Assembly: GCF_014200495.1 (NCBI RefSeq)
Contig: NZ_JACHBY010000001.1
Span: 1,302,001 to 1,366,000 of the forward strand
Reading direction: 5' to 3'
DNA length: 64,000 nt
Source of the DNA: Mucilaginibacter geliditolerans
GTDB lineage: Bacteria > Bacteroidota > Bacteroidia > Sphingobacteriales > Sphingobacteriaceae
In this document: in pieces, positions 1 to 8,182 of the stretch
How positions within the stretch are numbered: position 1 is the first letter of the stretch
How the letters are laid out: every line of letters starts with the position of its first letter
Position numbers and translations under genes: made by a program
Notes under the pieces: model-generated
Databases searched by the model: none
Told to the model about the DNA's origin: nothing
The model's input: the letters and a program-made list of their open reading frames with translations, nothing else

Positions 1-1
1 A

Positions 2-205
2 GGCCATTTGCCCATGCCGTATGTTATGGCTTATGACATGTTTCCACTAAAAACTTTAACAGAAAAGAAGATCGTTTTAACTGAAGCACTGGAAAAAGAG
101 TATATTCTGTACCTTGAACATGACCCTATAAACGAGTGCTGCACCTTGCAACAAACTGAAAAAGGAATAAGATTAGGCGATACATTTAAGCTAAGTGAAC
201 TGTAG
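2..205 (+). CDS. MBL-fold metallo-hydrolase, C-terminal end (partial at window edge)
   Basis: The reading frame is open to the left edge, so only the last 67 codons are present. The visible part (GHLPMPYVMAYDMFPL... and YLEHDPINECC) matches what I recall of the C-terminus of Bacteroidota MBL-fold hydrolases of about 300 residues, where a His-Asp pair near the end belongs to the metal site region. The metal-binding HxHxDH motif lies outside the window, so substrate and activity cannot be judged. It ends 3 bases before the convergent CPBP gene. A degraded copy of this same 3' end recurs at 1963-2121. Confidence 0.6.
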   Translation, partial: GHLPMPYVMAYDMFPLKTLTEKKIVLTEALEKEYILYLEHDPINECCTLQQTEKGIRLGDTFKLSEL

Positions 206-208
206 GTT

Positions 209-919
209 TCAATGAAAAGTTAGGAGTACGGTAACGGTATTTATGAGCATATGCAAAGCTATACCCCATACAAATCCATTTTTAAACCTAATGTACGACA
301 TCCCCCATCCCATTAACAATTGCGGTATTACAAAAACAGGGTAGATCCATATTAAGAAATAATCAATCGGATGAAAATTCAGGATATGCATCAGGCCAAA
401 AAAGCTGATGAAGAAAATTATCCATCTTTTTTTATTCGCAGGTGATATTAATACCACTGTAGCTGGTATAAACTTAAAACACAACCCGGCTATAATTACT
501 GCAATTGCGGCCTCAATACCTAGTTTCACCAATATATTAGCCGGGTGAAAAAACGCCCCTGAAAAATAAAAAGCGGCAATTGATAAGCCTATAGCTATAT
601 CCCTCTTTTTAAATGATAGCGGCAGTCTGCAAATCACCTCCTCAAATACCGGCGCGACAATACACGCTAAAAGAAAGCTCTTTAAAAATCCTAGTTTGTG
701 AAACATTGCATGAAGAGCAAACTTATTCGCACTGGCCAAACTTTTATGATGAAAAACATTGGTCACCAGTTTATCTGCAACAAGCATAACAGGTACTGCT
801 AAAAATATAGCCAGCAATAAAATGCCATAGGTTTTTAAAAGCGTTGATAATTTAGTGGAGAATGTCTGTTTTTGGTCGAGATCGGGATAGTTGCTTATGG
901 CAAATATTTCTTCAAGCAT
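209..919 (-). CDS. CPBP-family intramembrane glutamic endopeptidase
   Basis: A polytopic membrane protein of 236 residues with the three CPBP (CAAX protease / bacteriocin-processing, Abi) motifs in order: EExxxR as FEEVICR (Glu93, Glu94, Arg98), FxxxH as FGLMH (Phe174-His178) and HxxxN as HMLIN (His223-Asn227). These residues form the intramembrane active site in the family. Relatives process prenylated proteins or peptides or give bacteriocin self-immunity; the substrate here is unknown. It lies last in a minus-strand cluster, 33 bp after a small HTH gene and a DUF2975 gene, and the three may form one unit. Confidence 0.8.
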   Translation of the reverse strand: MLEEIFAISNYPDLDQKQTFSTKLSTLLKTYGILLLAIFLAVPVMLVADKLVTNVFHHKSLASANKFALHAMFHKLGFLKSFLLACIVAPVFEEVICRLPLSFKKRDIAIGLSIAAFYFSGAFFHPANILVKLGIEAAIAVIIAGLCFKFIPATVVLISPANKKRWIIFFISFFGLMHILNFHPIDYFLIWIYPVFVIPQLLMGWGMSYIRFKNGFVWGIALHMLINTVTVLLTFH

Positions 920-952
920 TAATTAGGTAGTTTAATAAGTGTTTAGGGCAAA

Positions 953-1156
953 TTATTTAACAAACTCCAAAATATCGCCCGGCTGGCAATCCAGGGCTTT
1001 GCAAATGGCTTCAAGTGTTTCAATACGTATGGCTTTCGCTTTACCCGTTTTTAATATGGATAAATTAGAAATGGTGATGCCTACTTTATCGCTCAACTCA
1101 TTTAGCGACATCTTTCTTTTGGCCATCATTACATCCAGGTTAATAATAATTGGCAT
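953..1156 (-). CDS. small XRE-type HTH transcriptional regulator
   Basis: A 67-residue protein that is almost entirely one Cro/C1-type helix-turn-helix: the segment SLNELSDKVGITISNLSILK is the HTH core, followed by IETLEAICKALDCQPGDIL, the usual helices 4-5. It resembles the YozG-like regulators commonly encoded next to DUF2975 membrane proteins. It starts 2 bp after the DUF2975 stop codon, so the two are almost certainly co-transcribed and probably translationally coupled. An autoregulatory role for the cluster is inferred. Confidence 0.85.
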   Translation of the reverse strand: MPIIINLDVMMAKRKMSLNELSDKVGITISNLSILKTGKAKAIRIETLEAICKALDCQPGDILEFVK

Positions 1157-1158
1157 AA

Positions 1159-1800
1159 TTATATAGTTAACTCCTGTTCTTCCTTTAATTGCGCACCTTG
1201 TTTAAAGGCTTCGGCAATTATCAGTACCAGTAAACCACACATCAGCACTTCAAAATCATAAGCTGATGCATTTAAAATTGTTACAGGTGAATTTATAAGG
1301 CTTTTACTAACGCAAAAATCTACCTGTTGATAGGCATAATCCACTATCGTATAAACGATCAATGATAACCCTATCCACCAGATCATTTTCAACTGCTTGC
1401 TTTCAAAAATTGAACCCTCAAAAATGCTATAAATAATTTTGTTAATAATATAAGCAATGCCAGCAAGTATAATAAAACAGGCAAAAGCCAAAATCATATT
1501 TAATGCGGAAAGCCAAGAAGGTGTGTTTATAAATTTAGCATTTATCCTTACATAGGCGTTAACGCTGATGTCTTCGAGTGAATAATTGTTATTCAGTTTC
1601 ATATTCCCATCCTTGGCGCCAGCTATCAAACGGGGATCAATAGCTGATCCTGGAATAACAGAAGTAACCACACCCGACGTGTCCACATCACCCCTGATGC
1701 CATCCATAAAACCTTTATAAAGCCCGGTAGCAGCATTTTGAAAAAACAATGCTGCAAATACTATATATACGGCTAATTGTAACAATCTAACTCTTTTCAT
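1159..1800 (-). CDS. DUF2975 domain membrane protein
   Basis: A 213-residue protein with four predicted membrane segments (around residues 8-30, 98-122, 140-160 and 185-205) and a loop of about 65 residues after the first one, the DUF2975 layout. Function is unknown for the family; members usually sit beside a small XRE regulator, as here (2 bp gap downstream). It is the first gene of the minus-strand cluster, so the promoter should lie in the AT-rich 1801-1950 stretch. No recognisable catalytic motif is seen. Confidence 0.8.
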   Translation of the reverse strand: MKRVRLLQLAVYIVFAALFFQNAATGLYKGFMDGIRGDVDTSGVVTSVIPGSAIDPRLIAGAKDGNMKLNNNYSLEDISVNAYVRINAKFINTPSWLSALNMILAFACFIILAGIAYIINKIIYSIFEGSIFESKQLKMIWWIGLSLIVYTIVDYAYQQVDFCVSKSLINSPVTILNASAYDFEVLMCGLLVLIIAEAFKQGAQLKEEQELTI

Positions 1801-1962
1801 TGTAAATTATTTTATGATACAAATCAAAGCTTAATTTATTACAATTCAAAATATATTTATCGATTTACAATAAATATTAATCGCAATTCGTTTTTATCAA
1901 TATAAACAAGTGTTTATATAACAAGACTTGTGGAAAAACTTTTCCGGGTTGGAATTATGTAA

Positions 1963-2121
1963 AAACAATATATTTTGTATCTTGAACACGATCCTATTGA
2001 TGAATGCTGTAAACTGAAGCAAACAAAAAAATGGATAAGGATAAACGAAACATTTAACCTAAATTATATAAAAACCGAGGCAATATCACACCACAAAAAC
2101 CGTGCAATAAATAGCATGTAA
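1963..2121 (+). pseudogene. decayed C-terminal remnant of an MBL-fold hydrolase
   Basis: Reading 1963-2121 gives KQYILYLEHDPIDECC and then IRINETFNL, which align to the C-terminus of the hydrolase at 2-205 (KEYILYLEHDPINECC, IRLGDTFKL): 23 of 36 positions are identical by hand alignment. A stop codon (1960-1962) directly precedes the fragment, and upstream similarity is lost after a likely frameshift near 1960; the rest of the gene is absent. The frame runs past the expected end to TAA at 2119. It is therefore a 3' fragment only, left between the DUF2975 gene and rpoD. Confidence 0.7.
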
Positions 2122-2183
2122 TCAATATAATACACCTCTTTTTTTAATATAAATTTTAGTTAAAAAAATCCACAACAATTTCG

Positions 2184-2191
2184 TACCTTTG
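2184..2191 (+). promoter_or_regulatory. rpoD promoter, -7 box TACCTTTG
   Basis: TACCTTTG matches the Bacteroidota -7 consensus TAnnTTTG and lies 41 nt upstream of the rpoD start codon. The -33 element is not clear; TTAG/TTAA text about 20 nt upstream is the only candidate. Confidence 0.6.
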
Positions 2192-2232
2192 CACGTTCAA
2201 TTTTAAAAGTAAGAATCGAGGTTTTAAAATAG

Positions 2233-3093
2233 ATGAGACAACTCAAAATAACACAATCCATAACCAATCGTGAGTCACAATCTCTTGACAAATACTTGCA
2301 CGAAATTGGTAAAGTTGACCTGATAACAGCCGAAGAAGAAGTAATATTAGCCCAAAAAATACGCGAAGGCGACCAGGCTGCATTAGAGCGCCTTACAAAA
2401 ACCAACCTTCGCTTTGTGGTGTCTGTTGCTAAACAATATCAGAATCAGGGCTTAACCCTGGGCGACTTAATAAATGAGGGTAACTTAGGCCTTATTAAAG
2501 CTGCCAAGCGTTTTGATGAAACAAAAGGTTTCAAATTTATATCATACGCCGTTTGGTGGATCCGTCAATCAATTTTGCAGGCTATTGCCGAACAATCACG
2601 TATTGTACGTTTGCCTTTGAACCAGGTAGGTTCATTAAGTAAAATAAGCAAAGCCTTCTCAAAACTGGAGCAGGAATTTGAGCGTGAGCCTTCACCTGAA
2701 GAACTTGCCGATATACTGGAAACAACCGTTGATAAAATATCTGACACGCTGAGTAATTCAGGCCGCCATGTATCAATGGATGCGCCGTTTGTACAGGGCG
2801 AGGAAAATACATTATTAGATGTATTGGAAAACCAGGAGCCAAATACCGATTCGATTTTAATTAATGAGTCGTTATCAGAAGAAATAAAACGTTCATTATC
2901 TACACTTACCGAGCGTGAGCGCGAGATCATCGTATTATTCTTCGGCCTGGGCACCAACCATCCGCTTTCACTGGAAGAAATAGGTGAGAAATTTAACCTT
3001 ACCCGTGAGCGTGTAAGACAAATAAAAGACAAAGCGCTGCAACGCCTGCGCCATACTTCAAGAAGTAAGATATTAAAGTCATATTTGGGTTAA
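2233..3093 (+). CDS. rpoD: RNA polymerase primary sigma factor RpoD/SigA
   Basis: A 286-residue sigma-70 of the short Bacteroidota type, lacking the long acidic region 1.1. In order: region 1.2 ([16 protein letters not shown], residues ~15-32), region 2 with the core-binding and -10-melting segment ([19 protein letters not shown], then [10 protein letters not shown]), region 3 (~120-195) and region 4 with the -35-type helix-turn-helix ([20 protein letters not shown], ~250-270). It directs housekeeping transcription and should recognise the TAnnTTTG boxes seen in this window. It is monocistronic, with its own promoter and a strong terminator. Confidence 0.97.
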   Translation: MRQLKITQSITNRESQSLDKYLHEIGKVDLITAEEEVILAQKIREGDQAALERLTKTNLRFVVSVAKQYQNQGLTLGDLINEGNLGLIKAAKRFDETKGFKFISYAVWWIRQSILQAIAEQSRIVRLPLNQVGSLSKISKAFSKLEQEFEREPSPEELADILETTVDKISDTLSNSGRHVSMDAPFVQGEENTLLDVLENQEPNTDSILINESLSEEIKRSLSTLTEREREIIVLFFGLGTNHPLSLEEIGEKFNLTRERVRQIKDKALQRLRHTSRSKILKSYLG

Positions 3094-3130
3094 TAAACGC
3101 AAATATTGTGTCTGTATGTGGATACGGATG

Positions 3131-3165
3131 AAAGAGGTCCCGCTGTGATAGCGGGACCTCTTTTT
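3131..3165 (+). terminator. rho-independent terminator of rpoD
   Basis: A perfect stem (AAAGAGGTCCCGCT paired with AGCGGGACCTCTTT) around the loop GTGAT, ending in a short T-run, 37 bp after the rpoD stop codon. Confidence 0.9.
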
Positions 3166-3180
3166 GTTTATTTTATTCAT

Positions 3181-3264
3181 GTCATTGCGAGGAGGAACGA
3201 CGAAGCAACCTCGTCGCGTTCAATATACAAGCGACGAGGTTGCCGCGCTATCGCTCGCAATGAC
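3181..3264. repeat. palindromic intergenic repeat, family A (GTCATTGCGAG)
   Basis: Starts GTCATTGCGAGGAGGAACG and ends with the inverted GCTCGCAATGAC; both arms contain a GCAACCTCGTCGC / GCGACGAGGTTGC core. It sits between the convergent rpoD and threonine aldolase genes. Other copies: 13138-13234, 18267-18365, 33676-33762 and 50083-50194. Confidence 0.85.
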
Positions 3265-3278
3265 ACATTATAAATTAT

Positions 3279-4289
3279 TTACAACCTCTTTAAAACTCCA
3301 ACTACATACTCCACCTGCTCCGGATGCACATCCAAATGCAATACAAACCGGATACGATGACTATCAGTTGGCAATGCCTTAATGCCATGTTCAGCAAGCT
3401 TTGCTAAAACAACAGCGGCAGGTTCAATAGTATCAAACAAAACAATATTGGTTTCGGCAGGCAAAACATTGCTTACCCAAGGGCATTGGGTTAATGCTTC
3501 GCTCAATATTTGCGCGTGAGCATGATCAATCTTTAATCGCTCCACATGATTATCAAGCGCGTAGATACCCGCCGCAGCTAAGAAACCAGCCTGACGCATA
3601 CCACCGCCAAAAACCTTGCGTATACGGCGTGCATATTTAATGGTAGCCTTATCAGCCAAAAAAACAGACCCGACCGGTGCACCCAGTCCTTTTGATAAAC
3701 AAACGGATATACCATCAAAATACTGGCCATAATCAACAGCTTTATCACCAGTATGTACAAGGGCGTTGAAAATCCGCGCACCATCCAGATGCAATTTTAG
3801 ATCTTTTTCGCGACATAGCTCAGCAATAGGCTTTATCTGCGCCAGCGTATAACAACTACCACCACCTTTATTCACTGTATTTTCCAATGCCACCAAACTG
3901 GTATGCGGATAGTGTATATTTTCCGCGTTGATCTCGGGCTCGATCATCTCGGCAGTAATAATACCACGATAGCCATTCAATAACCGGGTTGATACCGCTG
4001 AATTAAAAGCTATTCCCCCACCCTCATAACGATAAATATGTGCGGTTTGATCGGCAATAAGTTCATCCAGCGGTTGGGTGAAACATTTTATGGCTATCTG
4101 GTTGGTCATGGTGCCTGAGGGGCAAAAGATACCGGCCTCCATACCAAACATTGCGGCAGTTTTTTCTTCAAGCTCATTTACGGTTTCATCTTCGCCAAAA
4201 ACATCATCGCCAACCCGGGCATTCATCATGGCATCCAGCATCGCGGGTGTTGGTTTTGTAATAGTGTCGCTACGGAGGTCAACAGTCAT
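3279..4289 (-). CDS. ltaE: low-specificity L-threonine aldolase
   Basis: A PLP-dependent fold type I enzyme of 336 residues that cleaves L-threonine/allo-threonine to glycine and acetaldehyde. The N-terminus MTVDLRSDTITKPT is the family signature; HLDGAR (Asp169) is the cofactor-ring Asp and SVCLSKGLGAP carries the Schiff-base Lys (Lys200). The ATG at 4289 was chosen over an in-frame start 17 codons upstream because family homology begins exactly at MTVDLRSD and AAAGGA precedes it. It is divergent from the Gly-rich gene, 41 bp between starts. Confidence 0.92.
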   Translation of the reverse strand: MTVDLRSDTITKPTPAMLDAMMNARVGDDVFGEDETVNELEEKTAAMFGMEAGIFCPSGTMTNQIAIKCFTQPLDELIADQTAHIYRYEGGGIAFNSAVSTRLLNGYRGIITAEMIEPEINAENIHYPHTSLVALENTVNKGGGSCYTLAQIKPIAELCREKDLKLHLDGARIFNALVHTGDKAVDYGQYFDGISVCLSKGLGAPVGSVFLADKATIKYARRIRKVFGGGMRQAGFLAAAGIYALDNHVERLKIDHAHAQILSEALTQCPWVSNVLPAETNIVLFDTIEPAAVVLAKLAEHGIKALPTDSHRIRFVLHLDVHPEQVEYVVGVLKRL

Positions 4290-4330
4290 ATTATTTCCTT
4301 TAAAATTACGTTCTTTGTATTTTACATTAT

Positions 4331-5032
4331 ATGCGCCCAATTTTAATCATTTTATTTTTTATGCTGATAGGTGTATCAGCAAAATCACAAAGCTGGGTAC
4401 CTGGCTATTTTTACGATGTTAAAGGCAACAAAGAAATTGGCCTGATCAGGTACAAGGGCTCCGGAAACGGCCCAATTAAAGATGAAGGCTTTATTGAATT
4501 TAAGGCAAACAAAAAGGCCAACACAACAGTGTTAAGCGCCAGCGATTTGAGCTCGTTTGTTATGGGCAGGGATAGCTTTGTAGTAGCTGCTGCGCCACGT
4601 ACAGGCGCATGGTCAAAAAACGAAATTGATTTTGTGCTGGTGGCAGTGGATGCTGACAAGGAAGACCCCAAGCTCTATATGTTTGAGGGTAAAGTTGGTG
4701 GCGGAGGCGGTGGCGTACAGCCAAGCGTTGGCCTGGGTATAGGCGGCGGCTTTGGCGGAGGAGGTGGTGGCTTCGGCGGTGGTATAGGTGGTGGAATTTC
4801 AATTCCATTAGGCGGTGGTGGCCATAAGGCAACCAGCTATTTCTACGGCCGCAACACAGCCGAAATGAAAGAATTAACCCCTGCAAATTTCGTAGATGTA
4901 ATGAGCAATATTATGGGCGATGAACCCGAAATAGTTGACGAACTACATCAAAACAGATACAGCTTAGGCAATATTGGCAAACTGCTTGATAAGTTTTACA
5001 AGCTGCAGGCAGAGCACGGAGCGCAACAATAG
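4331..5032 (+). CDS. secreted glycine-rich protein of unknown function
   Basis: Unrecognised 233-residue protein. A signal peptide is clear (MRPILIILFFMLIGVSAKS, then QS). The N-terminal ~120 residues look like a small beta domain (WVPGYFYDVKGNKEIG...), followed by a Gly-rich tract (about residues 123-165, repeats of GGGFGGG type) and a C-terminal helical part ending LLDKFYKLQAEHG. The Gly-rich tract may be a flexible linker or low-complexity surface segment. It stands alone between ltaE and a convergent gene. Confidence 0.7.
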   Translation: MRPILIILFFMLIGVSAKSQSWVPGYFYDVKGNKEIGLIRYKGSGNGPIKDEGFIEFKANKKANTTVLSASDLSSFVMGRDSFVVAAAPRTGAWSKNEIDFVLVAVDADKEDPKLYMFEGKVGGGGGGVQPSVGLGIGGGFGGGGGGFGGGIGGGISIPLGGGGHKATSYFYGRNTAEMKELTPANFVDVMSNIMGDEPEIVDELHQNRYSLGNIGKLLDKFYKLQAEHGAQQ

Positions 5033-5049
5033 AGTCAGGAATTAAGAGC

Positions 5050-5089
5050 CAAGAATCAGGAAGCTACACTTTTCTTTTCCTGATTCTTG
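5050..5089. terminator. bidirectional hairpin between convergent genes
   Basis: A perfect 13-bp stem, CAAGAATCAGGAA with TTCCTGATTCTTG, loop 14 nt, in the 63-bp gap between the Gly-rich gene and the convergent GT87 gene. The arms use the same word (AAGAATCAGGA / AAGAATTAAGAG) as the repeat at 48166-48248. Confidence 0.55.
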
Positions 5090-5095
5090 TTTAAC

Positions 5096-6298
5096 TTAAT
5101 CTATTACCAATATCTTTTTTTCAGCATCCAAAGATGCTGGTGTCATAAAATCCTTAAACAATAATTCGTATGAAATAATGAACCATGCTATTATACATGG
5201 CCATGCTTTCATGCCATATTTACCAATAATCTCGCCTCTGAAAGGCTGTGGCATAGCATCCGTAAGTCCCAGACCTGTTATAACCAAGAGCAAGACAATA
5301 AGTACAATATTTACTCTTGTAAATGACTTTTCCTGCATCAGCATCCATAAAAATACACCTACAACTGCTATAATATAAGTTGGGCTTTCGGCACCGGTAC
5401 TAAATATCACTACCATAATTAAAGCAGTAGCCAATATTTGCAGTCTGAATTTATATGACTTGTACTGGCTGAATCTGAGCAAAGGCAATACAAAAACGAC
5501 CGCCCCAAATATCAGGAAGGGCAAATCAGGCACATTAGGGGTTTGGGCAAAGTCCCTTACCACACCCATTATACATATGTCCTGCGATCGTGTGGCTAAC
5601 TGGTGATTAAGCTCATTTTTAAAATTCAATGCCGCAAACCATTGGTGATACGAATTGATAACAAAAGTTGGACTGGAGATAGCAACAGGTACTATCAATA
5701 ATATAACAAACCATACTGCGGCCCATACTAAGAACTTGGGCTTGTTTTTGGAGAAAAGAATGAACGTTAAACCAACTATTGGATAAAGCTTCATCAATGC
5801 GCCCAATACTATAAAAAATGTTGCCCAGGCATCTTTACCGCGTTCAACCAGTATAAAACTTACAATTATAATAGCGGCTATCATAGGGTTAAACTGCATG
5901 GAGAACACAGCATTTGAAAACTCAATGGCACATAACAACAATAATATGGTTTTGCGTTTTTCACTAAGTGGTAATATGTTTATGGCTGCTAACAAGGCGA
6001 CGGCACCGGCTACTTCCCATAAAAACAAACCTATTAACGCTGATGGTAGCGCAAACGGCGCTACAAACAACCCGAATAATGGCCCATAGTAGTAAAAATC
6101 ATAATACTGTTTAGGGTAGGCGGCATACATATTTAGCTGCCCCTTTAAATGATAAAAGGCTTCGCGAAAAATGAGATAATTATTATCAATGTGCCGCAGG
6201 TATTTAATTTGCCAGCTAAAAACAGCTACTGCAATGTATAATATCCAGGTCCATTGATAGCCTGTTAATTTAAGAAATGTTTTTTTATCAGTTTGCAA
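5096..6298 (-). CDS. GT87/DUF2029-type membrane glycosyltransferase-like protein
   Basis: A 400-residue integral membrane protein with about ten hydrophobic segments. The N-terminal loop after the first segment (NNYLIFREAFYHL, then YAAYPKQYYDFYYYGPLFGL) matches the DUF2029/GT87 pattern, where the early acidic loop residues are thought to act in transfer from polyprenyl-phosphate sugars. Acceptor and sugar are unknown. It is monocistronic, convergent with the Gly-rich gene and 62 bp downstream of the flavoprotein gene on the same strand. Confidence 0.65.
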   Translation of the reverse strand: MQTDKKTFLKLTGYQWTWILYIAVAVFSWQIKYLRHIDNNYLIFREAFYHLKGQLNMYAAYPKQYYDFYYYGPLFGLFVAPFALPSALIGLFLWEVAGAVALLAAINILPLSEKRKTILLLLCAIEFSNAVFSMQFNPMIAAIIIVSFILVERGKDAWATFFIVLGALMKLYPIVGLTFILFSKNKPKFLVWAAVWFVILLIVPVAISSPTFVINSYHQWFAALNFKNELNHQLATRSQDICIMGVVRDFAQTPNVPDLPFLIFGAVVFVLPLLRFSQYKSYKFRLQILATALIMVVIFSTGAESPTYIIAVVGVFLWMLMQEKSFTRVNIVLIVLLLVITGLGLTDAMPQPFRGEIIGKYGMKAWPCIIAWFIISYELLFKDFMTPASLDAEKKILVID

Positions 6299-6360
6299 TC
6301 AGGTTTTATTTAAGATTTAGATTTATAATCCCGAAAATAATAAATTAAGTTTAATCAGGG

Positions 6361-7575
6361 TTAAATACTCTGCGCTATAACAAACCCGCTGGCCCAGGCC
6401 CATTGGAAATTGTAGCCACCCAACCAGCCGGTAACATCCACACATTCGCCGCCATAGTACAGACCGGGTATCTTTTTAACTTCGAGGGCTTTGGACGATA
6501 GCTCATCGGTTGATACGCCGCCGCGCATTACTTCGGCTTTATCATAGCCCTTGTCCCCGGCAGGTTTTACTTTAAACTCGTGAATCAGGCTGCTGATGTT
6601 TTCGATATCGGCTTTGGTTAGTGAAGCCAGGTTCTTTTCAACGGGCAGCTTATCACTCAATGCCTCGGCAAATTTGCGGGTATATAAACCAGCAAGGTAA
6701 GCCAGCAGCATCTTTTTACCATTCACTTCTTTTTCCTGCTGAATAAGTTCCGCAATATCCTGATTGGGTAAAAGATCGATATAAATAAACTCGCCGGGTC
6801 GCCAGTAGGATGATATTTGCAATATGGCAGGCCCGCTTAATCCCCAATGGGTGAATAAAATATTTTCATCAAAACTGATCCTGTCGTTCCACACCCGGCA
6901 AAAAATACTATTGCCGGATAATTGCTCATACCATGGCTGATCTTTACCTGTGATGGTTAAAGGAACTAAGGCTGGAGCCGTTTCAATAATTTTAAGGTCA
7001 AATTTGCGCGCTATGCTCAGGCCAAAATCTGTTGCCCCTATTTTAGGGATCGGCAAACCGCCTGATGCGATTACTACTTTTGGCGCTTCAATGGTATGTT
7101 CTTTTCCATTCCTTTCATAGCTAATATGGAAACCGTTATCGATTTGTTTGATGTTTTTAACCGTACTATCGCACTGGATCTCCTGCCCTAATTCATAGCA
7201 TAGATTAGTAAAAACCTTAACCACATCGCGGGCATTATTACTTGTAGGGAATAGCTGGCCGAGTGTTTTCTCCTGGCCCTCAATACCGTAGGTTTCAAAA
7301 AAATTTATAGTATCATCAACCGTCCACTGCGCGAAGGCTGATTTAGCGAAATGCTCATTAGTCGATATAAATTGCTGTGCCGAGGAATACAGGTTAGTAT
7401 AATTACAGCGCCCACCCCCACTGATCAGGATCTTTGCGCCTACTTTATCGTTTCGCTCTAATATGAGTGTTCGTTTACCCAAAAACCCTGCCTGTACCGC
7501 GCACATTAGTCCGCATGCACCTCCGCCAATAATTATAGCGTCAAAATCTGTTTGTTTTATTAAATTTGTTGCCAT
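6361..7575 (-). CDS. HI0933/BaiN-family FAD-dependent oxidoreductase
   Basis: A 404-residue flavoprotein. The dinucleotide-binding motif IIGGGACGLMCA lies near residue 15, followed by the family-specific SGGGRCNYTNL and, at the C-terminus, GGECVDVTGWLGGYNFQWAWASG, which binds FAD. HI0933-like proteins (Bacteroidota homologues are often labelled aminoacetone oxidase or NAD(P)/FAD-dependent oxidoreductase) have no firmly settled substrate. Its ATG (7573-7575) overlaps the divergent nuoA ATG by two bases. Confidence 0.88.
   Translation of the reverse strand: MATNLIKQTDFDAIIIGGGACGLMCAVQAGFLGKRTLILERNDKVGAKILISGGGRCNYTNLYSSAQQFISTNEHFAKSAFAQWTVDDTINFFETYGIEGQEKTLGQLFPTSNNARDVVKVFTNLCYELGQEIQCDSTVKNIKQIDNGFHISYERNGKEHTIEAPKVVIASGGLPIPKIGATDFGLSIARKFDLKIIETAPALVPLTITGKDQPWYEQLSGNSIFCRVWNDRISFDENILFTHWGLSGPAILQISSYWRPGEFIYIDLLPNQDIAELIQQEKEVNGKKMLLAYLAGLYTRKFAEALSDKLPVEKNLASLTKADIENISSLIHEFKVKPAGDKGYDKAEVMRGGVSTDELSSKALEVKKIPGLYYGGECVDVTGWLGGYNFQWAWASGFVIAQSI
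7561..7568 (+). promoter_or_regulatory. candidate nuoA -7 box TAAATTTG
   Basis: TAAATTTG fits TAnnTTTG and ends 5 nt before the nuoA ATG, inside the first codons of the divergent flavoprotein gene. If used, the nuoA mRNA is practically leaderless. Confidence 0.5.
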
Positions 7576-8182
7576 GGGCGATGTTGTGCAAATATCAGAA
7601 TTTGGAAAGATACTTATCTTTTTAATAACAGGAATAATACTGGTATGCCTTATATTTTTTGTAAACCGGTTAATGTCGCCAAATCACCCCAATGCCGAGA
7701 AATTAAGCTCGTATGAATGCGGCGAAGAACCAACCGGCAGTGCCTGGTTGCCGTTCAACTCCCGTTTTTATGTAATCGCGCTGGTTTTCCTGCTTTTTGA
7801 GGTGGAAATGGTATTCGTTTTCCCCTGGGCAACGGTGTTTGGCAGCCACGAGATCAATAATTTTGACCCGCGCTGGGGTATGCTGTCGCTTATTGAGATG
7901 TTTTTATTTTTAGGTGTACTGATACTAGGACTGGTGTACGTTTGGTGCAAAGGCGACCTCGACTGGATAAAACCAAAGCCAATTACCCCAACAACCGATG
8001 TAAAAATCCCTACATCACTGTATGACCAACTAAATACCGAACAAAGCACATACGTTGTAAGGCAATTCAACATGGAGCAAACACCTGTAGTCGCAACTAT
8101 TGAAACACCTGCCGCGCCAACTTCACAACCCATCAGGAAACCCATGTTTAAACCAACTTTTAAAAAGCCAAGCGATGAATGA
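7574..8182 (+). CDS. nuoA: NADH-quinone oxidoreductase subunit A, with long C-terminal tail
   Basis: Membrane subunit of respiratory complex I. Three transmembrane helices and the conserved loop [12 protein letters not shown] plus [21 protein letters not shown] identify NuoA. The ATG at 7574 is chosen because upstream sequence is the antisense of the flavoprotein and homology starts here. At 202 residues it is clearly longer than the usual 115-135: after the third helix ([10 protein letters not shown], ~residue 138) a proline-rich hydrophilic tail of some 65 residues ends [11 protein letters not shown]. It overlaps nuoB by 8 bp. Confidence 0.93.
   Translation: MGDVVQISEFGKILIFLITGIILVCLIFFVNRLMSPNHPNAEKLSSYECGEEPTGSAWLPFNSRFYVIALVFLLFEVEMVFVFPWATVFGSHEINNFDPRWGMLSLIEMFLFLGVLILGLVYVWCKGDLDWIKPKPITPTTDVKIPTSLYDQLNTEQSTYVVRQFNMEQTPVVATIETPAAPTSQPIRKPMFKPTFKKPSDE

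Noticed and set aside
2565..3032. 155-codon antisense frame over rpoD
   Set aside because: It is the mirror of a conserved sigma factor, has no start context and its product is Ser-rich noise.
4560..4886. 108-codon antisense frame opposite the Gly-rich gene
   Set aside because: His/Arg/Pro-rich translation results from reading GGC/GGT repeats backwards; no start signals or family.
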